Shown here: piece by piece, positions 9,299-22,972 of the stretch
Numbering within the stretch: position 1 is the stretch's first letter
Layout: each line of letters opens with the position of its first letter
Source: Paramecium octaurelia
Taxonomy: Eukaryota > Ciliophora > Oligohymenophorea > Peniculida > Parameciidae
Reading direction: 5' to 3'
DNA: 64,000 bases
Assembly (NCBI GenBank): GCA_905182995.1
Contig: CAJJDP010000002.1
Coordinates: forward strand, 496,001-560,000
Made by a program: the position numbers and the translations under genes
Notes under the pieces: generated by a model
Told to the model about the DNA's origin: nothing
What the model saw: only the letters and a program-made list of their open reading frames with translations
Databases searched by the model: none

Positions 9299-12179
9299 AT
9301 GGAGCATAAAAAACTATTAGAAAATGTTATGATTGATTTGCTCAAGGATCCAAGTTGTCCTATCTATCAAGTAACAAATTCAATTAATTATTTATAGTAT
9401 TAAGATTGGCAATTGATAAACATATGCCAATAACTCTAAATACAAAATTTCAGTAATATAAAAGATTAGGATTTTTAGAGAAAGTTTGCTTAGTTCTTTA
9501 TAAATTATCTTGAAGCAGAAAATGAGATTACTAATATTTTAGAATAGTCCTCAATAAAAAGAAGCGATTCCAAGAAAATAAATGAAGATCGTTCTAATCA
9601 AAATAATTAACCATTATAAAGTAAGAGTTTGACAAAGTCAAATTAAGAGTCAAATAAGCAAAAATAGGATTAATTCGACATAATTTGGAATAAAAAAAAA
9701 GTAAAATTGAAGTAGTCAAACACATCCGATTTATTAGATGTTGAAGAAAACTTATGTACTCACAATTCAGCAAACCTTCATTAAATGATACCTTAAGCAC
9801 AAAAACTATCTCAGTATAGCTTTGATCCCCTTATTGATAGTCATCAAGATAAAATTGTATGCAAAGAAAAAACTTAAAAAATCACTTCTAATGAATAGGA
9901 ATTAATAGAATCCATAATCTAAAGACAAGCTAAAGATCATGATTTGGAACCAACCTCAAAAAAAAAGTATAAGAGCCTAAAAGACTCTAAAAATTAAGTC
10001 TAATCTAACCCAATGTCGACTTTAAATGACTTTATCAGAAATAAAAAGTAATTAAATGGTGATTAAAATAAAGAAGAAAGAGAAAATAATAGAGCCATTG
10101 TGGACAACAAATCTATTGAATAATATTTTGGAAAAAATAGATAAATTCAAAAAAAACCATCAAGAGCTATTATAGATTCTTCTCCTGAGGAAGGAGAAAT
10201 TGTAATATAAATCTCAGATTCTGAATCATAAAAATAAAAAAATATTCAAGATTAACAAAAATAACAAGGAAAGTATTAAATGGTTGATCTAATCTAAGTT
10301 AAAAGTAATAAAATTTATCAAAAAAAGAACAATACAAAACAAAAAATAATCAATCAGTATAAGGATTTAAATATCATTTAAGAAATGTAAGTTGAACAAT
10401 AGCTCAATCAACCCTAAAGTTCTATATTATAGAATCAGGAATTATCCTTACCTGATGATAAAATTCAATTTGAAATACTAAAATAAAGATAATTACTAGA
10501 AAAGTAATACATCATCATCTAATCTTAACCTCTCTAATAAAGTTCAAACAATTATTTTCAAAATTAAGAAGGAAATAATATAATTAATTCTTTAAATAAT
10601 ACTAGCAACAGCATATTGCAATAAATAAATTTATAAAATGATATTTAAAATGCAAATTCAGTGCCAATTTCAAATCCCCTACTTGCAATTCAGAAAGAGT
10701 CTTCTAATGTTATTTTATAAAATTAATAAATCAACTAAAACGATTAGTCTAGTATTAATTTAGAGAAGAGTAATAAATTCCTCAAATAGAAGAATTCATA
10801 TTTGAATAAACTTAATCAATAATAGCTAAATTAAAGATAATTTTAAGGGAACATGAAATATGTTGAAAAGTAAAACAAGGAGATAAATTAAAGCAATAAT
10901 TCCCCCTAATCTTTGATCTTTAGTAATATAAGTGTTGAAGAGGGGGTTGATTTGGAAAGATAGAGAGAAAAAAAACCTAAAATTGAGTGCAATGATGTTG
11001 GTAATAATAGCATTAGTTAATAAGCTAATTAATATCTTAAAATACCAACAAATTGGAATTAATGTAATTATTGTAAATAAATTGATGGGAAAGTAAAATT
11101 GATAGACATTGAGAATGAGGTTAAGATTTGCTCATCTTGTTTACTTGAGAAATTAAATCCATTCAAAAAAATTGTTTAGACTTTAGGATTTCTTGAATAT
11201 TAATATTAATAAAGAGCTAAAAGTAGGATACATCTTGATTTCACTATTGCATAAGAATTATTTCGAAATCCTGAATTACTACTTGAAATTAGATGTGTTA
11301 TGATGAATAAAAATGGATTAACTGATTTCACATTTCCTAATAGTTGTACTCTTCTTATTAATGGAGTTACCATTAAGGAATTCAAACCTCTTATTGAGAA
11401 GTCATGCTTAAAAAAGCGAAAGGATCAATGCATTTTAATTAATCTTGGTGAATTAAAAAATATCTATGGAATATAAAGAAAATACACTTTCACTTGTGTT
11501 GAAACTATCCCAGATTCTAAAATGAGGTAAGAGATTCCAAATTAAATATATATATTTGGATTGTTTGTGGTTTAAAATTAGAGATTAGAATAAATAATTT
11601 AATCAATAGTTAATTAAAGTATTTTGTCTCAAATTAAAACCGATGTTTAAAAACACGAAATCAAGGTAGATAAATCCAAAGTGAGTCTTGTTTGCTAATA
11701 CTCTTTTGATTTAATTAAAATACCTGCAAGGTACAAACTACATAATAAATTAGAGGAGAATTTTGTCAACATCAACAGTGTTTTAGCTTAAATAGTTATT
11801 TGGAAATGATGATTCATGCAGAACACATGAAATGGATTTGTCCAATTTGTAAAAAAAATTCTATTAGCTTGAGGATTGATCATTATTAGTGGGGAATTAT
11901 TAAGAAAATTTAATAACTTAATATCAAAGTTGATTAAATTACTGTTGATTAAAATGTAAAGAAATATTTTAAAGTATTAAGGGTACTTTAGATTCTAAGG
12001 ATCCTTTTTATGCAATAATTTAAAATAATTAAATTAACAGTTATAGTGATCTAATCTCACAAGGGTATACTAATTTTGAAAGAAGTTCTCATTAATTCGA
12101 CAACGATAATCAAATTATGTCTTAAAATAAAATTTAAACTTAAGGTGGAAATGAATCAGATGCTATTCTAATTGATTGA
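9299..12179 (+). CDS. PIAS/Siz-type SUMO E3 ligase
   Basis: About 930 residues. A long Q/N/K-rich disordered N-terminal half is followed by a Cys-rich finger (WNQCNYCKQ; KICSSCLLEK), a PINIT-like region (RSRIHLDFTIAQELFRNPEL; TLLINGVTIKEFK; IYIFGLFVV) and an SP-RING: KIPARGEFCQHQQCFSLNSY, then MKWICPICKK. The C-x-H..C..C-x-x-C spacing is that of SP-RING ligases, which place SUMO on substrates through Ubc9. Introns 9371-9397 (27 nt, stopless), 11731-11753 (23 nt, splits the PARG motif) and 11956-11981 (26 nt). The tail ends GGNESDAILID-stop, a possible SUMO-interacting motif. Confidence 0.9.
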
Positions 12180-12381
12180 TTATTATTCTTAATTGTATAA
12201 TATAAAACATTAATATAAATTTCAGCATTACCATTAAATTGATTTTCAATATATTTAAATTATAGTTTGATTATTATTAAGATATTAGTTCTATAAATAA
12301 TATCTGATTTCTAAGATATAATCTGGTTTCATTCAAATTAATAATATAATAATATATGGTATGATAATTGAGATATAATAA

Positions 12382-12702
12382 ATGAAATGTAAAATTATAA
12401 TTATAATATTAATTTTAAGTTTAACATGCAGAAATAATTTAGTGTAGAAACCAATATATCAAGCCTTGAATATATCAAATCATTTTAGGGAACCTAATAA
12501 TTATCTTTATGGTTGGGCAGTAATATTAGCTAAAGGAAAATTAATTTTTCATGTATGGATTTTGGAATAATATGGTAAATTATTAAGACTTTCCAATATA
12601 ATTATCTTCACATTTATCTATATCAAAAGCTACCTATTCATTAATAAAAACTAATTGAATAATATTGATAGACATATTTAAAATGGAAGTTTTATATAAT
12701 GA
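12382..12702 (+). CDS. Possible secreted protein, structure unresolved
   Basis: Frame of 106 residues beginning with a signal-peptide-like stretch (MKCKIIIIILILSLTC) followed by NNLVQKPIYQALNISNHFRE and YLYGWAV. A second frame in the same span (ENQFFMYGFWNNMVNYQDFP) also looks coding, suggesting an unrecognised intron and possibly one gene continuing into the next entry. No family assigned. Confidence 0.3.
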
Positions 12703-13150
12703 CAAAAAGTATGTATATTTTAATGAATAAAAAAGGAGACGCTAAAATATCCCAATTTTAAAAAATACCTTACTAACCTAAAGAAATGTTTTTTAATAGG
12801 AAGTTCAAAATAAAACCTAAATAATTAGACTAAGAAAAAAAATCATGAGATATGATCAATAATACTATTTAATCACTTCAGATGAGGAAACCATTAAAGT
12901 TAGCTATAAAATTAGGGTCAAAAAACTCAAAATTTAAAGAATACAATTATATTCAATTTTAGTTACAAAAATGGTAATTAAAATGATTCTAATAATAGTA
13001 TTATCTAAAAAAAATGTGGAAATTTAAATAAGTATGTGTTCTAACTATATAATTTTAATCAAAGAAAAGGTGTAATAAAATGGGGTGTATCTTGAATTTT
13101 GTAAAGTTATTTCTAATGCAGATAATATTGTAAATAAAATTAGGATTTGA
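12683..13150 (+). CDS. Uncharacterised ORF, possibly part of preceding gene
   Basis: Open frame of 155 residues, MEVLYNDKKYVYFNEQKRR.. RQNIPILKNTLLTQRNVF.. KVSYKIRVKKLKIQRIQ. An optional 25-nt GTA..TAG intron inside would move the end to another frame. Overlaps the end of the preceding ORF by 20 bp, another hint that the two belong together. Function unknown. Confidence 0.3.
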
Positions 13151-13828
13151 AATTTAATAAGATATATTCAAGTAGATAGCTTTCCATAGTTGTAAATTTC
13201 TAATTAAGATGAGTAGTAATCTGTTAACCATTATAATATAAAATAATATATAATAATTGTCAATTTTTTTTTTATAATAATTAGTATTATGATATAAAAT
13301 TTATATTATAAATATTTATAAATACAAGATCACTTTATAACGCATTATGATGTATTTGAGGTATTATAAATTTATTTATTTTTCTATAATATAGTTAATG
13401 ATTTGCATTTCTAGTGGTTTAAAGATTTTATTAATTTTTATATTTTTTTTTGGTGCTTAAACATATTTTACCGCATTAATGGAATTCTAACTTTTAATTT
13501 ACTTTAACTTGGAAGATTTATACAAACAAGATGATAGAAAAAGCAGAAAATTAAAAAAATTTTACATATAACATATAATTCTTTTATAAAATTTGAAAAA
13601 TTATATATAGAAATAAAAATAAGAAGTTTGGCAAAAGGATGCAATATTTTATTGAATTCAAGAATATATAATTTGATGATATGAAATATGATTTATAAGT
13701 AAAAGAATATAATACTTAATAACTTTATTGGCCACATTGAATATTAATAATTATATTTCATATTAATTGATACGCATTTACAAGGTTTATAACAATTATT
13801 TACACGTTTGTGTTATTCCAATTTAAAT
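13151..13828. other. Intergenic, nothing seen
   Basis: Extremely AT-rich spacer upstream of asparagine synthetase. No frame, RNA fold or repeat stood out apart from A/T runs. Confidence 0.5.
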
Positions 13829-15730
13829 ATGTGTGGAATTTTGGCAATTTTCAACATTAAAGGAACTTATATTGAAGTTCGAACTCTCGCTTACAATTTA
13901 TCAAAGAGATAAAGACATAGAGGTCCTGATAGATCTCGTATCATAATATTGGTAAATATTGATTGTTATTTTGTAAGAAAGCAGGCGTAGATACTTATCA
14001 TATACTAGCTCATGAAAGATTGAACATTGTAGATTTAAGTGATAGAGGAAGACAACCCTTCTAATTGGTTGATGATTAAAATGTCTACTACATGTAAAAT
14101 GGAGAGCTCTACAATTATTGGTCAATCAAGCCAGAATTCGAAAAAAAATACAAATTTAGCAGCAATTCTGATTCAGAGATAGTGGGAATGCTATATAAAG
14201 AAGTATAAGGTTAGGTTATAATAAAAGTATGGTCCAAGTGATTTTTGGAATCACATGGATGGAATGCATGCTACAATTCTTTTGGATATGAACAACCAGA
14301 CTTATTATGCAGGTAGAGATCATATTGGAATTATTCCTTTGTATTATGGATACAACAAAGATGGAGCCTTGTTTTTATCATCAGAATTAAAGGGAATTCA
14401 TGATTAAGTGGTTGAAGTTAAATAATTCCCTCCAGGTTAGAATTTATTATTATAAATCAAATAGGTCATTATATTGATCAAACTAATGAAATTAAGAAAT
14501 GGTACAACCCAATTTGGCATAATTTTGATCATATTCCAACAGGAGAAATCAATTTTTAGGAAATGAGAGACAGATTTATTGATGTTGTAAGAAGAGAAGT
14601 TAAAGGAGATGCACCATTTGGTCTATTTATATCTGGAGGGTATTAATATCTTAGATTATGATTTTTAGTGTTGATTCATCAATTGTTGCTGGTATTGTTG
14701 CAAAGTTGATTAAAAATGGTGAGATTGATTTGAGCAAGAGAGGAATGAGAAAGGTTCATTCTTTTTGTATTGGTTTGGAAGGGTCCCCAGACTTACATTT
14801 TGCAAGGAAAGTAGCTGAATATCATGGATTTGAACATCACTCATTCACCTATACAGTTGAGGAGGGTTTGGATTATATCCCAGAAGTCATCTACCACACA
14901 GAGACCTTTAATAACACTACTATTCGAGCATCAACCCCTATGTATATGATGTGTAGAAGAATTAAAGCATTGGGAATTAAAATATGTCTAACTGGAGAAG
15001 GAAGTGATGAATTATTTGGAGGATATTTATATTTCCACAAGGCTCCAAACAGAGTTGAATTCCATTAAGAATTAATAAGAAAACTCAATGATTTACATAA
15101 ATATGATCTCTTAAGAGCTAACAAAGCTTGTTTAGCATGGGGTATTGAAACTAGACCACCATTTATGAACAAGGCTTGGATTGAATACGTAATGTCTATT
15201 GATCCAAAATATAAAATGATCAATGCCTTCCAACCATAAATTGAAAAATATATTTTAAGAAAAGCCTTTGAAGATTTAGAAAATCCATTTGTTCCATAAG
15301 AAATTTTATGGAGATAAAAGGAACAATTCAGTGATGGAGTAGGTTACAGTTGGAGAGATGGACTTATCGAAAGAGCTAATCAATTAGTCTCCGATTAAGA
15401 ATTTGCTCAAGCCTCAACCACATATCCCGTATCAACCCCTAGAGATAAGGAATAATATTGGTTCAGATAAGTTTATTCTTCTGCCTTTCCAAGTGATAGT
15501 TCTGCCTTGACAGTACCATATGCCAAGTCTATAGCCTGCTCTACCGAAAAAGTACGTATAAACAATATATCTTTAAGGCTTTAGAATGGGATGAGGCTTT
15601 CAAGAAAAATACCGATGAATCTGGAAGAGCAGTCTTATCAATTCACAATGATGCACTCAAGGAAATCCTACAAGAAGAAGACAAAATTACAGATGAAAGC
15701 ATCAAAGTATAGGATCACTTTTAGCTGTGA
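13829..15730 (+). CDS. ASNS: Asparagine synthetase (glutamine-hydrolysing)
   Basis: Makes Asn from Asp, ATP and Gln. The N-terminal nucleophile MCGILAIF and RHRGPDR mark the glutaminase domain (HERLNIVDLS, NGELYNY, AGRDHIGIIPLYYGY). The synthetase domain has the PP-loop SGGVDSSIVAG, HHSFTYTVEEGLD, ASTPMYMMCRRIK, LTGEGSDELFGGY and ETRPPFM. Five introns: 13952-13977, 14203-14227, 14436-14464, 14640-14668 and 15552-15577 (26, 25, 29, 29, 26 nt); the fourth lies inside SGG|VDSS. About 590 residues, typical. Ends IKVQDHFQL-TGA. Confidence 0.97.
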
Positions 15731-15835
15731 TATTCTATAAAAATTAGTACATTAAATAGTTTGCGAAATTTTAATTTTTAATTTAATATTAATTAATAAT
15801 TAAGAACTTTTTTATTTAAAATAAAAAAAAAAGAA

Positions 15836-15906
15836 GGGAGCATCAGGGTTCGCACCTGAGACCTACAGATCTGCAGTCTGCTGCTCTGCTACTGAGCTAT
15901 ACTCCC
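15836..15906 (-). tRNA. tRNA-Cys (GCA)
   Basis: 71-nt cloverleaf on the minus strand. Acceptor GGGAGTA pairs with TGCTCCC, D stem GCTC/GAGC, anticodon stem GCAGA/TCTGT around loop CTGCAGA with anticodon GCA, T stem TCAGG/CCTGA. No intron and no encoded CCA. The D loop is AGTAGCA and the T loop TGCGAAC, differing from the usual at positions 18 and 55. Confidence 0.93.
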
Positions 15907-16043
15907 TAATTGACTTTTATTCAAACACTCTAGTTATATAGATATTGCAATTATTTTACCATTGTTCTCTTACACAAAATTATTCTAATTTATATAACTT
16001 TAAAATAATACAAATTTACAGATTACAAATAAATTAACTTATC

Positions 16044-16589
16044 ATGAGTGTGACAAGCAGGTATCTATACAAAAGAAACAAACAGACTATTCAATAGTAG
16101 AAAAACTAAGATTAAAATCCCTTAAATTAAATTTTTAACGATTTTAACAAATATATTGGGAAGAAAAATATTGATTTATTGCCTCCTATTAATTAATATA
16201 AAAGAAATAAATCGCTTTCATATCAATATGACTCTTTATAAGATGAATTCTCTCAACCAAAGCATCCTTATTTGGATAATATCAAACCTAAATAGAAGTT
16301 AAAACCTAGAATTTTACCACTGCCTGAATTAGAAATCAGATTGTCCTTATAAGTTAAAAAAGTGACTATAAATAATATCAAAAATATGAGATAAAATAAT
16401 TAAACTAATGGATCAGGACTAACAAATAGAAAAAATGAAAGTCTTTTGACATTAGAAAATTTGTCTAATTTATTTTAGCATAAAAAATAAAAAAGAAATA
16501 AAAAATATATTGAGGGGACTTAAAAAAAAACAGAAAATACAGAATAATTTATTTGCGGCTGGTTATAATTAATTAATGATGATATTTGA
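16044..16589 (+). CDS. Uncharacterised basic protein
   Basis: Intronless frame of 181 residues, MSVTSRYLYKRNKQTIQQQK to ICGWLQLINDDI-TGA. Lys/Asn/Gln-rich with short ordered-looking patches (KPRILPLPELEIRLSLQ). Ends 65 bp upstream of the kinase gene, same strand. No domain recognised. Confidence 0.55.
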
Positions 16590-16654
16590 TAGAATTATAA
16601 TCTCTAATCTCTTATATAAAATCTAAAATTTTTATTTCTATTAACATTTTATTA

Positions 16655-18312
16655 ATGTCTAATTTTTTTAGGTCTGGAGATACATATACTAACAGAGAAT
16701 ATACCATTTATGAATCAAAATTAATCGGTAGGGGTGCCTATGGTGTCGTTTATGATTGCACAAAAAATAATCTGAAAGAAACATTATGTGCTAAAGTAAT
16801 TATGCCTTACATATTAAGATTATATATTCTTAAAGCGCTGAAGCTAATTATTTGAAAAGAGAAACTGATATTATAAATACTTTACGCGAAGCCTACCCTA
16901 ATAATCAAAATCTTGTTAAAGTTTATTTATGCTAGTATTAAACCTTTGAAAATAAGGAAGTGTTAATAATTATTATGGAAAAATGTGTTTCAAATCTAAA
17001 AGATGATTTGGCTAAAAAAGGAAACTACACATCTGAAGAAGTCATAAACATATTAAAGTAAGTATTAAATGGGTATAAACCATTATACGAAAAATCAATA
17101 ATTCATCGTGACATCAAACCTGAGAACATTTTAATATCTTATGACTTTATGGGAAAGCCAATATATAAATTAGCCGACTTTGGAATTGGTAAGGTTTGTA
17201 AAAATAATGATCTCAATATGACAAAAGTGGGAACTCCAGTATACGCAGCTCCAGAACTTAATGCTTTTGTATTTGACGATAAATTAGATTAGGCAATATT
17301 GTAATTAAAGAAAATTACCAATGGAAAAAGCCAAGTTGATGTTTATTCAGTATAAAATTTATTAATTCTAGATTGGAATTATGCTTTATCAATTTCTTTT
17401 TGGTTAGCCTCCATTTGAAACAAAGTTTCAAGATTAAATAAAAGCATTTATAAATAACCTAAAAACTAAACCTTTCAAAATATAAGACAAATCTAAAATC
17501 ATCAACAGCGATCTTTAGGAGATGATTGAAAAAATGATTGTATACGATCCTACAGAAAGAATTAAATTTTATGAAATTTATTCAAACAAATTAATTAGCA
17601 TCTAAACATAAGAGCCAGTAAAATTAGAACAATTTAGATAAACCATAACTCCAGATTAAAATCTTAAGAATTCAGAATTTAAATTTATTCAATAGCCAGC
17701 TCCTTAAAAAAATCCACAATTTCCAACTTCATAAAATCCAAATTTGAGGGCTACAAACCCATCTCCAAATGCTCCAACTTTTTAACCTAATTTTGCTAGC
17801 AATTAAGACGGAGCAAAATCTACTGCGCCTATCTAGCCTCCTGCGCCTGCTCGATTTGCCTCTTACATACCATCCTAACAAGATAATAAATCAGGCAATT
17901 TTTAATAATCTACATCAACCTAACAATCAGTATAATTTTCACAAATTAAATAATTGTAAATAGATGAAATCAGCGATTCACAAATCTATTTAAAAACATA
18001 ATTGTAATAAAATAAAATAAATCTAGATCTGAAAATTCCTTATTATATAGTAAACACACGGAAAATTTATTTAGAAAAGCTCTGGAGTCAATTCAAGAAT
18101 TGAATCAAGAAAAAATTAATAATAATTCAGTAAAATTGATGGAATGTTTTAAATATGATGAAAAAGGTAGTTATTCTTTAGGGTTTCTCAAATTTTATTA
18201 TTGTCTTATAATAAGAGTAAATAAATAGGTAATTAAAAAATATTTCAATAATGAACAAGAATTACAATAAGAAATTGCAAATATTTTGGCCAAGAATCCT
18301 CAAAAATTGTGA
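16655..18312 (+). CDS. Serine/threonine kinase, ULK/Atg1-like
   Basis: N-terminal kinase domain: glycine loop [13 protein letters not shown], lysine in LCAKVI, catalytic [10 protein letters not shown], magnesium DFGIGKV, activation loop [13 protein letters not shown], then after an insertion [20 protein letters not shown]. All catalytic residues are present. A Pro/Gln/Asn-rich linker follows, then a C-terminal helical region ([37 protein letters not shown]). Introns 16796-16818 (23 nt), 17350-17371 (22 nt) and 18004-18026 (23 nt). The layout (kinase, disordered linker, helical tail) recalls ULK/Atg1 autophagy kinases, but that subgroup is inference. Confidence 0.88.
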
Positions 18313-18518
18313 AATAATAATAATAAATTATAAATTACATTTATTGACAATATCTTTTAAAAATATTAAAATAATAACAAGAAATCTTTAGAATTATTGT
18401 TTATAGTATTTTTTATGTGTTTAAAAAGTATATATTTAATTATTTGTTGTATTTCTATTCCCTAAGAAAAAATTATTTAATTATAATAGTTTAAAAAAAA
18501 AGCTTTAATATATATTTT

Positions 18519-21500
18519 TCATTAGTTTAGCATCTTTTCTAATTCGCCAACTTTTTTCTCTAATAAATTCATATGAGATGTCGATTCTAATCGTTGTTCG
18601 ATAAATTTTATTTGATCTGGATTTAGAAACTCTACTAATGGTTTCCAATTGATAGTTTATCTTCTCACTATGGATACAAATTACTCAACAGTTTTTTCAA
18701 AATCTATTTTTAGTAATTCAACAATTTAACTAAAATGAGTGTCTCTTGATCTTCTATACTTGGCTAAATCAACAATTAGATTATTATTGTTTTTTTCTTG
18801 CACATCCAATATCCATTATCTTAAAATGGAAATTTCATTTGTGTTTTGCATAATATATTGATACACTTTAATACCGTCATTGTAATTAAAGAAGAATATA
18901 ACTGTAGTTTTGAGAGCATTCAATAGGCAATTATGATATTAAGCGTATTCCAGTTAAGGTTTTTGACATTTGTTTAAATATTGATTAATTTTTTCTAAAA
19001 TTGCTTAAACCTATGACCATTAAAATTGCCCTTTTAATTAATCTGCCGATTTACTTAAACATTTAGTAACTAATGCATAAAATTACTTAGTTTATCTATC
19101 TGATTCTTTTACATTTATTAAAATATCCAAGAATGCTAAATATAAATTAGATAAATCTTGATTATTTAAGATTTTAATTAAATTGGAATTGATTAAATTA
19201 TAACAACTTTTTTATGCTCCGTCTTTGACATTATTCTTTGCTGACTATTCAACCATCTTAAAAATCAGTGAATCAAAGATAGTATAAAATTAATTATATG
19301 AGATGCTTTTGTAAAACTGACTTGATGATAAGACATGTATTAATTTTTCCAAGAATTCATTCATCATATCGTAGCATTCATCATTTAATAGATTGCCTAA
19401 TAGATAAATGATTTGTTCAGCGAAACTTTAAGAATTTTCAATACAATTTGTTTCCCTAAACTTGCAATACAATTATTAAAAGCTTCTCACAATAACATCA
19501 TATTCCTTTTCTTTCACATTTTGAAGTTAGGAACAACTTGAACTCATATTTTTATTCCCACTATTTATACTTTGAGTTATTGGCAGATTAAAATTTTTTT
19601 ATTATAGCAATTTTTTTTATGATTGATATTGTAGAGTGTTCGATTTATCAGATATTTATTCTGGAGCCAGTTTTTAAGAACTTTAAATCTATTCCTATTT
19701 ATTTTTAAAATCAACAGTTGAAGCTATCATTGCTTCTACTCTCATTGAGTTTCTCTTTTATTCTAGAGTCCTTTCTTTTAAAATATCCTCTTTGTTAATA
19801 AGTGACATTAAATTAACTAATATTGACTTTTATTAGATTTGAGAATTACTATTCCACTCAGAGATGCTTTCTTACATTTATTAAGCAATTTAATTCGCCT
19901 AAGCATTAGAAATATCATCAAATTCATCGAATTTACTTAATGAATTAATTTACACATTTTATTAATTGAAATCAGCTAATAAATTCATAAGTAAGGGTAG
20001 GGTTCTTTATGCCAATCTTGGCATTCCATTACTTATATATAAGAGTATCATCATTTTAATATAAGATAATACAATTTATTATTCTAATTAGTTGAGTCTA
20101 TGTTACTAAGTCAGGAATTAAAATAACATGATGATTTCTGTTTGTAACGGTATACTTTCCTTAAACCAGGAGATTAAATAGCCCCATTTAAAAAAGACTT
20201 CTGTAAATTCTCCTGGCTAAGCAATTTTTTATCTAATATAAGATGCCCCAGCTAAATTTGATTATGGATTGTAACTAAATAGTTTATCATACAAATGTTA
20301 AGGTATTTAAGGCACTTTCAATTATTCTTTCAATTTATCAATTTATGGATCACTAAATTATGTTAATGAAAATGGAATTAGTTTTTGTTCTGACGGAGCC
20401 TTTTTTATTTCAAATAATTATTTTAATGCATTCTAGCAATCAATTACTAGTTATTTTGCCTTTGAATTAGATTAATGCTAGAATCCTTTTAAAAAATCAG
20501 AAATTAACTGTTAATCAATAGTTTTATCACTTAAAGGAATGTATTTTAGCAATAAAGTTAAAACTTCAATTAATTATGATTAAGCAGGAGCATTCTTGAA
20601 GCTTGTAATTAATTGAGTTATATGATTTGGCTTATATGATTACAGACATTTTTCAAATAACTAATAGCAAAGTTATTTTTAGTCTCCTATCTTATCCACT
20701 ATATAGTCCATAGTGATTGTTAAAATTTACTTAGATTATTGAGTGATGGTAAGTAAAATATTGCCAAGATCACTTTAATCCTTATTTTTAGTTTTATATT
20801 ATTTGAGAAATGCTTCAACTTAATTAGGAGTCATAGTAGATTAATATTTAATTTCTTGACTTTCTTGGCTAACTTAGGATTAAGCAATTGATTTTTGTTT
20901 ATTTGCGTTAGTTTCTGGTTTAGGATTAACAACTGCTTAATTTTGAATATTTTCCTTATTTTACTGCAAATTGGATTTCTAAGGAATAAAGTTAGCTGTA
21001 TTATTCCCTTATAAAGCTTTTACACCATCAAGATAAATATTAACCTGAGCTTGATACTTTGTAAATTTATCACCTTTAAGATCTACAGCCATTGAACCAT
21101 TATACAATTAAACTGATATTTTAGCTAATAACATAATGGCTTTTGTTCTTACTTCTGCATTTCCATCATCAGTTAATTTCTTACAAATAGGAACCAATTA
21201 CTTTATGCATTAAAGTTTAAGCAATTTTTCTTTTTGGCATTCATCTAAGAAGAACTCAATAAGTATAAACACATTTATTTTTGGACTGGATGATTTATCA
21301 TCTAATAATGTCTTAACTTCTTCAAATAATTCATCAAGTGTGCAACAGTAAAAGAACTTCTTTAATGATGATATTGTATCGTCAACAATATTTTATTTTT
21401 TATCCTTGAGTCTAGCGAATAATGGTTGTATTAATATTTTAACATATTAATAAAAATGTTTTCTTAATCCATTTGCTAGAAGCCCAGCAATTTTTATACT

Positions 21501-22501
21501 CATTGTACATATGGCAATGTTTTACTCATTAATTAACTTCTTCAGCAGTTACACAACTGAATAAACATGTGGAGATGGGACCATTTTGGCAACTGAACAT
21601 GCTTTTTATAAATTTTCCAATTGTTCTTTTTTTTCTTACCATTTTTCTAGTTAGAAGACCTTTTCACACCATGAATCTGTGAATTTAGGAAATACATCAA
21701 CTGCTTCTGCCAAATCATACAATTATTAATTTCCAGTTTCAAAATCTCCATCTTAATTTGGTGCTCTTTGAACTTCTGTTATAGACTCTGCAATTTTCTT
21801 TAGATCTTATTAGAGTTTTTCATTCAATCCACCAAAAAATGCTTCGATATTCTTGCCAAACCATTTTGCAGCTTCTTTGTAAAATGAAATTGCATCAGCC
21901 TTTATTGTAGTTTGCTATGCTTCTGTTAATTTTGAAAGGATGGGGAAAAAAGGTTTTAAATTATCCAATTTTCTTACACCATATTATTGAAGTAACTCTA
22001 ATAATAAGCTGATGGATGCTTAGACTATCTTAGGATTTTTATGAGACAATTATCCAATGATAATTTCAAAAATTGCTTATTTACAATATGGAAAGAGTAT
22101 TATGGCCAATTAGTATCCATTTTGTTTTAATTTTTATTATATGAGCACTTTTTCTATCAACACTTTTATTATCTCCTTTTATTAAGAAGACTCTAGTGAA
22201 TGATTTTATTCAAAGTATTTTAGTGCAATCTAGAGTGCTTTTTCTTGACATTAAACATGTATGTCTTGTATGATTTACAAAATGCACTCATACTCTATTT
22301 CTTACTCATTTGCTAATTCCTCATAACCTTGAAGTCTCACTTTCCAAACCTTTGACTTAATTCTTTGTTTTAATGGTAAATCAACTTTGTCAAATTATTA
22401 AGGATCGAAATCTAATTTATTAAATCTAAATTACCTGGAGGGAACTCTTCGACCATGAAATTTTGCTTTTATTATCCAACCGGCAATTCATCAATGTACA
22501 T
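18519..22501 (-). CDS. XMAP215/ch-TOG-like microtubule polymerase
   Basis: About 1300 residues. Starts MYIDELPVGQQKQNFMVEEF, and after a 23-nt intron reads PLKQRIKSKVWKVRLQGYEE, the hallmark start of a TOG domain of the XMAP215/Stu2 family (KxWKxRxxxYEEL). Repeated helical HEAT-like pairs follow and the end is coiled coil (SHMNLLEKKVGELEKMLN). TOG proteins add tubulin at microtubule plus ends and act in spindles and cilia. Further introns inside were not all placed. Family assignment rests on the first TOG motif and overall length. Confidence 0.8.
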
Positions 22502-22972
22502 TTTGAATTTAATTTAAATAAAAAATTAATTTTAAGTATTTAATTGTTAAAATTCATATTCTTATGATTCACGAGTAGTCTGCAATTAGAAATAATGTTA
22601 GAATTGAATTACCTAACATTTACATTAACCAGTAATTAATTTTTTATTTTTGTTTCATATATAAATTATTTTAAAAATATGTTTCTAAATATATAATTGA
22701 TTCAAATCTAATGTGATTAGAAGGGTACATAAAAGATTTTAGTATTCATGATCAAAAAAAGGAAATTTATAATTATAATCAGATAATACTTAAAGATTAA
22801 AATAATATTAATTCATCATAAAAACGTTAAATTAATAAGTTTAGCATTTTAACATTTGTGTTACATAAAGTTCTAAAATTATTGAATCGCAAATAACAAT
22901 TTCCTTATTTTCTACTAGGATACTTTCGAGAAATTGAATATTTCAAGTATATTGATAATTAGAATAATTGAA

